NCBI GenBank assembly: GCA_948146395.1
Contig: OX411543.1
Location: 51,378,017-51,442,016 of the forward strand
Length of the DNA stretch: 64,000 bases
Direction of reading: 5' to 3'
Origin: Fragum whitleyi
Lineage: Eukaryota; Mollusca; Bivalvia; Cardiida; Cardiidae
Shown one piece after another: positions 55,649 to 64,000 of this stretch. The translations under genes and the position numbers were made by a program. Below the pieces are notes generated by a model. It had not been told where the DNA came from. It did no database searches and saw only the letters and a program-made list of their open reading frames with translations. The first letter of the stretch is position 1. The number at the start of each line of letters is the position of its first letter.

Positions 55649-55954
55649 TCACACTTTCATGAAATGCACTTCATGGCATGTAGCTCTTACTTTATTCGTT
55701 TTCCTCTTTTTTACACGACACGGGCCGCCTGACCATATACGGAAGAAGTATATCCTATATCCAGCATTATAAATATCCTGTAAAATATGTAATCCACGTA
55801 AATGAGCTGACAGATCTTGTTTTGTAAACACCATGTGGAACTCAATTATCAAAAGTTTCACGAATGCCTTCTCTAGGCTCTTAGTTTGAAGGATCTGATC
55901 TAGGCTGTTCCATTCTCCTCCTTCGATATCTATTTTAAGAAGGTCTATTGGTCT
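55649..55954 (-). CDS. Gene C exon 6
   Basis: RPIDLLKIDIEGGEW to HFMKV stop after ATTTCAG; 101 residues, about 23 of which differ from gene B. Confidence 0.89.
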   Translation of the reverse strand, partial: RPIDLLKIDIEGGEWNSLDQILQTKSLEKAFVKLLIIEFHMVFTKQDLSAHLRGLHILQDIYNAGYRIYFFRIWSGGPCRVKKRKTNKVRATCHEVHFMKV

Positions 55955-58900
55955 CTGAAATAAAGAAGAAAAAAAAAACAACTAATTAAAATACATGTGT
56001 TTAGTTTACATGTGATGCGCCATGCGAAATGGGGCCAGCTGGGTAGGACATAAATATCAACCCAAGTATTCTGCGTAATTAATGAACTGGCAGGGCGGGG
56101 TTTAGCTGTGACTTAATTTGGCGAGTTTACTTTTCAATAGTTTGGGTTCTTTCATATTTTAGTCGGTAATCATCGTTAACGCGTGCAAATTTTGGTATCC
56201 TAAAACCTAAAGGATTCACGTGCTTTGAGAGAGTGAACACATTTCATCGTTTGGTTACCAAGGCCTCGTAACTTCAGCTTGATTAAGCTGAAGTTACGAT
56301 GCTTTGGTTAAAAATCCACGATTTAAGGTCTCGAGTTATTTATGTCGACTCTCTTTGGAAGTAGGTTATTTTAGATAAAAGCTGATTTCCCTTAACCTTA
56401 AATGCAACGACCCGTTACTTAGGCTCCGCCCTGCCAGAGCATTAATCATGGATAATAAAACTGTGCGAAATTATCAATATATTATTATTATCCATAATTA
56501 ATGCCCTGGCAGGGCGGAGCCTAAGTAACGGGACGTTGCACTTAAGGTTAAGGGAAATCAGCCTTTATCTAAAATAACAGACTTCTAAAGAGAGTCGACA
56601 TAAATAACTCGAGACCTTAAATCGTAGATTGGTAACCAAATTCTCGTAACTTCAGCTTAATCAAGCTGAAGTTACAATGCTTTGGTAACCAAACGATGAA
56701 ATGTGTTCACTCTTTCAAATCACGCGAAACCTTCAGGTTTTAGGATACAGTTATTTGCACGCGTTATCGATGATTACCGACTAAAATTTGAAAGAACCCA
56801 AACTATTGAAAAGTAAACTCACCAAATTACGTCAGGGTTTAGCCCCGCCCTGCCAGTTCATTAATTACGCAGAATACCCCTCGTTGAAAATATCTATATA
56901 TTTTTCTGTCTGTTTATCTTCACGAACCAGTCATACGCTAAATATAAAGGAAGATTGTTTCGAAACTATTTATTACGTTAACTGTCGTATAACATAGATG
57001 TGGATTTGAACCTTTAAAAGTTAGAAAAAGAGACTGTATTGTCGGTTTTGAAATCTTTTTTCAAACAAATGTATCGTGCCGAACAAAAAATGTGATGGTC
57101 AGCCCTAGAGCCACGACTTAATATCAGCATACGAAGTATATTAATATTAGAGGGAGCTACCTGTTCATGTCCCAGTAGCTTTCTTATAGAATCTAATGTT
57201 TTAAGTTTCCATCCAGCTCTAGTCACTTCATCTTGTCCACCTATGCCTAGCTTATGGAACTCCACAAGTTGACTGTGTCTGTGATCAGGCTGTCCGTCAC
57301 TGAAAGAAAGGGAGAACACTTTTAGTAAGTACAGTTTCAAATACAGTTTTTAGCTCACCTGAGCACGATGTGCTCAAGGGAGCTATTGTGATCGATCAAT
57401 GTCCGGCGTCCGTCTGTCCATCTGTCCGTCTGTCCGTCTCGGCGTCAACTTTTTCTTTAAACGACATCTCCTCCTAATCTCATGAGTAAAAATCAACCAA
57501 ACTTGGCAGAAATATTTCTCGGGAGGTCCCTTGTAAAAATTGCTAAAATGGGAAGGATCCGTGCCATATCACGGGAAAAGGGGCCTTAATGACAATTTTC
57601 TTGTTTACACTCTAGAAGCCACAAATATGGTCCAATCATCATGAAACTTGGACAGAATGTTTGTTAGGTCATGAGGATGAACTCTTTTCAAAATAGGAAG
57701 CATCCTTGCCATTTCATGAGAAAAGAGGCCTTAATGACAATTTTCTTGACCTTTCAAAATCTTTCATAATGATCAACATTTTATTCAAATTTATTAAAAC
57801 ATTTCACAATTTTATTATCATATGTAGATTTCAAAGCCTTTGTTTAGCTCAAACAGGTACACAGACAGGAACATGCGATGGTTTTTATTTAAAGAGGGTA
57901 AATAAATATCGATAATTTTGTTCATCTTGAACAAAATTAGCGATATTAAATTATCTCCCTTTGATAATACTCAAAATTCGCTCAACACTCATCCAACTTT
58001 ATTCAAAAATCATTCATCTTGTGAATTTGACGATGTTCTTAACTGTATGACTCGTCATGCGAAAAGGGATTTTCTTGATGCAGTTGATAACATCATAAAA
58101 ATTGACAAGGTGTATTAGCTGGGAATGATTTCGAGAACCCTCGGCGATTCAGCAGAATAGACATCGGGAATAATACGGGCGCAGCCATGAAAAGGCGTCA
58201 TATCTCACGTGGGTTTCTATGACGTCACAAATATCAACTTAGGATGACGTTGCATAAAATAAGATGCCAAGTATGGTTGAAATCGGCCTTCTCAAGACAG
58301 GTTCTGAGGAACGCATGTAAATCGGGTAGACGGAGCTAGAGCGGAAAACGCCTAAATGCCCCCCCCCCCCCCCAAATAAAAGAAAAACAAAATCAATCAT
58401 TTATTTAAACTAATGAATGTTGGTGCGATTGCGACAGAAGCTGAAGATCTCAGAGTCGCTCTCCAATACCAAATACAGATTTTTCCTCAGATTGAGGTTG
58501 CTTTCAGATTTGCAGTGATTTTCTTAATGAACTTGGGCTGAAAGTGATTTGCCCCTTAACAAACTCGGACGATGGTGGATTTCGAAACATGGACCTTCCA
58601 ATAATAAGTTGAGCACCTTTACCACTGCGCCTCAAGAGGTAATTTCACAAGGCAATCGAGGGATCCATTTGGAAATGAAACCCTCTGAAAAAAGATGGAT
58701 TGTTTGAAAAGTAAGATACAGTTAAAAACATCGTGTTATTTCAAGTGGGCGAATTTATCTTATAATCCTCCTTAAATGAATTATTATTTGATTATTTCGG
58801 ATTTTTCCCTTATGCTCTCATTTTTTCCTATTTCTCAATAAGTGCTAGTTTAACTTGTACACGGCTGTGGTTATATCATCCGCCGATATTTCTTCCAAAT

Positions 58901-61080
58901 TGGAAGCCATAATTCAAAAAGATAAACTGACAGCGGGTCCTCAAAGACGACATGAAGTCAAAAAAAATGTTGCCTCTGTAGACAGATGGAATTTCTTGGG
59001 GCTGATGTAGGCGACAGAATAGAATTATTTGTGATTGCCCATGTCGACAGACCAATATTCAGATACTCGAAGGCAAATGTTCATTTTTGGTGTCGTATTT
59101 TTCAATAACACATCAAAGGAATTAAGATCGTTATACAAGCTGACATTCATGTCCATTATTTATCAAATGATGTCTAGTATTAAAAAAATATTTCAAGGGA
59201 TTTAATTTGACCCGCGAAAAGGGATCATCTGGGTACTTCGTAAAGTGTCCTGACGCAGACTGACTCGGGTCGAAAATTTACGCAATGTGCTTATTTTCTG
59301 AATCCAGAATGAACAATCTACCTTCCAGTGAAAGAATTTTTGAAATCGACTTCTGGTTGACCTATGCTGGACCAAACCTCTTTTTCAATAATTCATTTTA
59401 CAGAATCCCCAGATGGTCCCTGTTCGCGTGATTGGTCACATATATTTACATTCTACGTACTCTGGGTCGAACGAGTGTACCTCACAGTTATAATGAAACG
59501 CAAGTCCATCGTCAAAGGAGTAATCCTTGCGATTTCTGGAAGAGAAATCAAAATAATCAGAATTGTGGTCGAAACTTACTTTACCTAGGTTAAGGTAGTC
59601 GACCTGTAATAGTTCAGCAACGTTTCGGAAGTCAAAAAGTTTAACAGTATTAACTGAGGTTTCCCTAATGATTTTTCATTAGGAAACCTCGGTTAATATT
59701 GTCAAAAATCTTGTGTTCCAAAATGTTGCGGAACTACTACGGATCTACTACCTTAAATATGCGCTGTACAGATTCGAACCTCATGGACGAAGACCACATG
59801 CCCGTATCCAGATTTTTTTCTCGATGAGTTTCACAGAAAGAAACAAATCATTAAAATATTTCTAGTTGGAGAGCAAAATTAAGCAACTGCAGCTTGAACA
59901 ATTCACTTTGGTGCGATCTTTTGCTCGACAACAAACAATATGACTTATCGATTTTTTTTCCAATTTGATTTTATAATTTTTTCGCCGGAAATGTATTCAA
60001 AATCTAGTTTATACTAATTGAATTTTAGTTCGATTTCGGCGAAACTTTAGCTTATAGAGTCGCTCTCAAACGCTCAATCCTGATGTGTTCACGTCTCTGA
60101 GAGAGAGGCAGTTGTTGTTTAAACCCACTGCTACCGAAATTTACAGCTGGTAGAACTTGGGCTTCCCTTAAATACTATGCTCATAAACACGTCCGGGCGA
60201 CGGTGGGGCTCGAACCACTGACCTACCGGTCACGGGTCGAGTACATTTAGCACTAGGCCACCTAGGCAGCCCGATTCTAGATCGCAGTCCTGACCTCTGG
60301 ATGCCCAACTGAATCGTTAAGAAACAAATCAAATGATCAAAGGTCAGGAATCGATATCATTATATCAATAAATTTCACGAAATGCAGATTCACTGTTATA
60401 TTACAATCACTTAAGTATTGATGCTATAATGTTTAGCAAACCGTTTGTTTATGTTTTCTTTGTATTGTCTGTTTGTGAAATTTTAAAAGATTGAAATAAA
60501 TATTGGACGAATTTAAATAAAAAAAAAAGAAAAGAAATCAAAACAATCCATTCACTAGTACAGATAAACAGTTTTAGCTCTAGTCCAAATTTATTTGTGA
60601 ATGTAATCCTTTATTGTAGGAACTCATTGGAATCGTGTCGTCGAGACCATTCTAATGAGTACCCACAACTCAGGATATAAGCAAGTTCATAAATTGTCTG
60701 CTCGCTTGTCATTATTTAATTTAGCGTTAACAGAAATGTAAGGGAAGTAACCAAGATATGATATTTATATCTTTATGACATTTATCTCCCTTTGACCCGC
60801 TCATACGCATGAAAACTTGCACTTCAAATTGAAACATTTGGCGATCACTTTCAAATTTATTTTTTAAAAAAGTGATGAGGTAATAACGTGACTAAATATA
60901 GTTCTCTTTAACGTTAGAAGTTGCGTAAAACCCTAGTCAAGTCAAATAAATGACACATACCCAAAAGAATAAGCCAAACAATTCCTGGGCAGGGAAGGCT
61001 CGCAAACCATGTATCCCCCGTCATGATCATCTCCAATATGGCGTAGTCGGGGGCATACCACTTGGATGTTTTCTATATAT
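55649..61080 (-). CDS. Gene C: METTL24-like methyltransferase-like protein, last four exons
   Basis: Minus-strand exons 61080-60961, 59535-59461, 57299-57161 and 55954-55649 reproduce exons 3-6 of genes A and B with identical lengths (120/75/139) and phases. They code CPRLRHIG and the DGGYMVCE block, NRKDYSFDDG...FDP, DGQPDHRHSQ...LLGHEQ and KIDIEGGEW, ending HFMKV. No counterpart of exon 1 or 2 was found between 61081 and 64000, so the 5' end probably lies beyond the window; a truncated gene cannot be excluded. It is closer to B than to A (about 77% residue identity over exon 6). Intron 5 contains a giant palindrome. Confidence 0.85.
56066..56877. repeat. Giant near-perfect palindrome, 2 x 393 bases
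   Basis: Left arm 56066-56458 and right arm 56485-56877 are inverse copies with few differences and a 26-base spacer. Each arm contains its own small hairpin, CTTCAGCTTGATTAAGCTGAAG. Short flags: GTATTCTGCGTAATTAATGA opens and its inverse closes it. No coding sequence. It lies inside intron 5 of gene C. Confidence 0.93.
57161..57299 (-). CDS. Gene C exon 5
   Basis: DGQPDHRHSQLVEFHKLGIG to LLGHEQ, 139 bases, after CTTTCAG and before GTAGCT. Roughly 94% identical to gene B exon 5 at DNA level, with related intron sequence on both sides. Confidence 0.88.
57352..57760 (-). repeat. GAGCTAA dispersed repeat, truncated
   Basis: TTAGCTCACCTGAGCACGAT, CCGTCTGTCCATCTGTCCG, then monomers with GGGCCTTAATGACAATTTTC. 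Stops at ~57760; within intron 4 of gene C. Confidence 0.75.
57890..58045 (-). mobile_element. CAGTT MITE half copy
   Basis: Starts at the central hairpin (CGATAATTTTGTTCATC / TTGAACAAAATTAGCGATAT) and runs to GACGATGTTCTTAACTG-TA. Confidence 0.7.
58046..59206. other. Intron 4 of gene C, part
   Basis: MITE terminus near 58082-58115, a C run at 58359-58372, and a decayed tRNA-like SINE head on the minus strand near 58560-58650 (GGCGCAGTGGTAAAGGTGC). No gene. Confidence 0.5.
59207..59440. mobile_element. TGTGACC-family TIR element beside gene C exon 4
   Basis: TTTGACCCGCGAAAAGGGAT to CGCGTGATTGGTCACA, with CAATCTACCTTCCAGTG interior. It ends 20 bases from the exon 4 donor. Confidence 0.78.
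59461..59535 (-). CDS. Gene C exon 4
   Basis: NRKDYSFDDG to HSFDP, 75 bases, between CTCTTCCAG and GTACGT. A TGTGACC-type transposon ends only 20 bases beyond the donor. Confidence 0.86.
59592..59757. mobile_element. Palindromic MITE with CCGAGGTTTCC core
   Basis: AAGGTAGTCGACCTGTAATA and inverse TACTACGGATCTACTACCTT ends; ACTGAGGTTTCCCTAATG / CATTAGGAAACCTCGGT core. In intron 3 of gene C. Confidence 0.78.
60060..60285 (-). mobile_element. Second tRNA-derived SINE type
   Basis: The minus-strand head GGGCTGCCTAGGTGGCCTAG has an A-box-like TGGCCTAGTGCTAAATG and a B box GGTTCGAGCCCC, followed by CACCGTCGCCC and an unrelated body. Different from the GCCGCC SINE. No clear flanking duplication found. 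Confidence 0.55.
60961..61080 (-). CDS. Gene C exon 3 (first seen)
   Basis: YIENIQVVCPRLRHIG plus the DGGYMVCE block, ending AYSFG before GTATGT; acceptor GTTTTAG. Five of 40 residues differ from gene B exon 3. Confidence 0.86.
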
Positions 61081-62924
61081 CTAAAACATAAATGATTTGG
61101 CTTAAGTTGTGTCCATCAAGATTTCTGCATTCTAATTGGGTAAAAAAATCTGTTTTATTTCTAACAAAAACATTTTAGTATGTTGCTTTTTTTATAAACT
61201 GCCGCACAAATTTGTCCCTTAGGAAATATGTTTATAAGATATAAAGAGAGTACAGTGTAAGTTAATTTCATACAGGTGTGAAAGTAAAGACCTAACCACA
61301 CTTGATTATGAAGCCGCTTTGCGTATTCATACACTGATTAAGTTTAAGACTGATTAAGTTTTAGACTGGTACCACTGTCGACTATCGACTTCATGCATGA
61401 GTCGATAATAGGACCAGTCTAATTAAACCAGTCTAAAAGAATTAATAATAATAATAATGATAATAATAATAATAACGATGATGATAATGATTATTAAAAT
61501 GATAATAATAATAACAGGCTGAACGGGTCGACACTTTACGCACTAACCAGACGATCCCTTTTCAAGTGACGAGTCACAATTATTTGAAATTGACTGTGTG
61601 TTCACATTTTCAATATCCAAGTTATAACTCTGATATTGTCCTATGGCGTTTACTTTTTAGCCTTATCTAAAGCTTTGAGCATGTATTGATTTTCTAAATA
61701 GACCATAGTATTCAGAGATATATACAAGCCCTGTGTTCAGGAAGACAAAACAGTACAAACTGTTTGTTAGTTATATCCCGCTCTGCTCGTGCACTTGCAA
61801 ACACAGCGGGATGCAATTTGCAAACGGTTTGCAGCGTCCAGTCATCCTCTACCTGGGTAAGTTTAAGATGAGATATTTGACTGTCTAAGGAGACGAAGGG
61901 AATGTCAAAATTCCATCATTGAGCTTTTCCTATGACCTCGACGGTAGAGATAAAATCAACTGCTTTACAATTTCCCTCATCAAGACGTACAAATGTGCGA
62001 AACTTCATAATACACGGTCAAAACTGCTTTAAAATTCAGTTGTGGCCTCCACTCTCAAGTTAACATGTCTAAGGCTAATGCAGTATAGCTTCTTAAATGT
62101 TTGTGCAATATTTTTTAAAGCATATCATTATGCCAAAGGACATTAACCCAGACCAAATTTGAACTTTGGCCTTCAGTTGTGACCTTGACCATAAGTAAAG
62201 GTTATCTTATTACTATACAAATATCCGTCGATATCACCCCATATGATATTTCTTATGACATCACGTTGATATCTTTAGAACAATGACATAATGCAGTTAT
62301 TTTTAGAAATTTTCATTCCCGTTAGATACATCGAGAAAAACAAGGCAAAGAGAGGTTATTAGATAAATACAATATGTCCGTAATGTATTGTATAAAAAAT
62401 ATCTAACTAGGTCGTGGGATTTGATCATTTTCTCGGAAGAGCCTCGGCAATTATCAATCCCCCAACCTCGTAAGATATTTCGTCAGATTTACATCATATA
62501 CTGTTGGGATATAGGCAAGGGCAAATTTTGACTATTGCCCTTCAGTCGTGACTATGACCTTGATATTTATGATATTCATCGTATCTGGCAAAGATTTTTT
62601 TTTCTCTTGTCCAAGTCTGTTCATTTCATGGGAATTGAAGCATAAACTTGTGTGATAAAACAAGCTAAAAATATTAACTTTGATTTTTTACTTTGACTGC
62701 AGGATAAAATTTAATTCACCTTCTTTTGTAAAGATTATAGGTGTATTAGATATGATGGGCATTGGATCAAAGCCTTCAGAAATTAAAGCAATGTCAAACG
62801 TTTAACACCGAACTTCAGTCGTGACACCCCACTAGGCATAAGTGTGTGAATTTCATGAGAATTTGAGCATAGTCTGCAGAAATATAGTTAACCTTAAAGT
62901 TTGTCAAGCAAACACCAAACAATA
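61081..62924. other. Sequence upstream of gene C exon 3
   Basis: Contains a foldback at 61360-61435 (TAGACTGGTACCACTGTCG), an ATAATA run (61440-61515), a TGTGACC-element end near 61530-61578, the 61733 MITE and a foldback near 62390-62485. No exon 2 of gene C recognised. Confidence 0.5.
61733..61853. mobile_element. Palindromic MITE, GGATGACAAAAC family
   Basis: TGTTCAGGAAGACAAAACAG at the left and a CAGTCATCC end at the right, with internal CCCGCT/AGCGGG and TTGCAA palindromes. Third diverged copy of the family. Confidence 0.5.

Positions 62925-64000
<1,076 letters not shown>

Overview
The window looks like a piece of a bivalve-like mollusc nuclear genome. It is AT-rich, its coding exons are separated by large introns, it is packed with short DNA transposons and tRNA-derived SINEs, and it has a 200-base assembly gap inside a GA microsatellite. 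The organism assignment is an inference from gene structure and repeat style.

The only convincing protein-coding genes are three paralogues of the METTL24-like (Methyltransf_22) family of predicted type II membrane methyltransferase-like proteins. Gene A (+, 1961-17988) has six exons and 326 codons. Gene B (-, 34464-21537) has six exons and 368 codons. Gene C (-, 61080-55649) is partial: its last four exons are present, and exons 1-2 were not found before the window end. All splice junctions fall at identical places (phases 0, 2, 2, 2, 0), and exon lengths 107/120/75/139 are conserved, so these are tandem or inverted duplicates of one ancestor. A and B converge tail-to-tail; B and C are in the same orientation.

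Almost everything else is mobile DNA. The dominant family is a ~440 bp Tc1/mariner-like MITE (TA target, CAGTT...AACTG ends) with a strong hairpin at its centre, present in more than ten full or nearly full copies plus many fragments. One copy is nested inside another; one carries a SINE with a 13 bp target duplication; one carries a piggyBac-like (TTAA) element. Two copies can be compared with empty or near-empty sites inside the window. Other families are four copies of a ~275 bp tRNA-headed SINE, a ~240 bp TIR element (TGTGACC ends), several palindromic MITEs, a long dispersed repeat ending in a TGAGCAC/GTGCTCA palindrome and GAGCTAA, a degraded LINE, and two 3.2 and 3.8 kb non-autonomous elements in opposite orientation (44433-47632 and 48056-51872).

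By region: 1-18 kb is gene A and its repeat-filled introns; 18-21.5 kb is a spacer between the convergent A and B ends, with microsatellites and the gap; 21.5-34.5 kb is gene B; 34.5-55.6 kb is an intergenic repeat mosaic; 55.6-61.1 kb is the visible part of gene C, with a near-perfect 812 bp palindrome in its last intron; 61-64 kb is repeats and a GA microsatellite. The most interesting signals are the compensatory changes in the central hairpin of the MITE, the giant intronic palindrome, and the unusually similar exon 5 of genes B and C.
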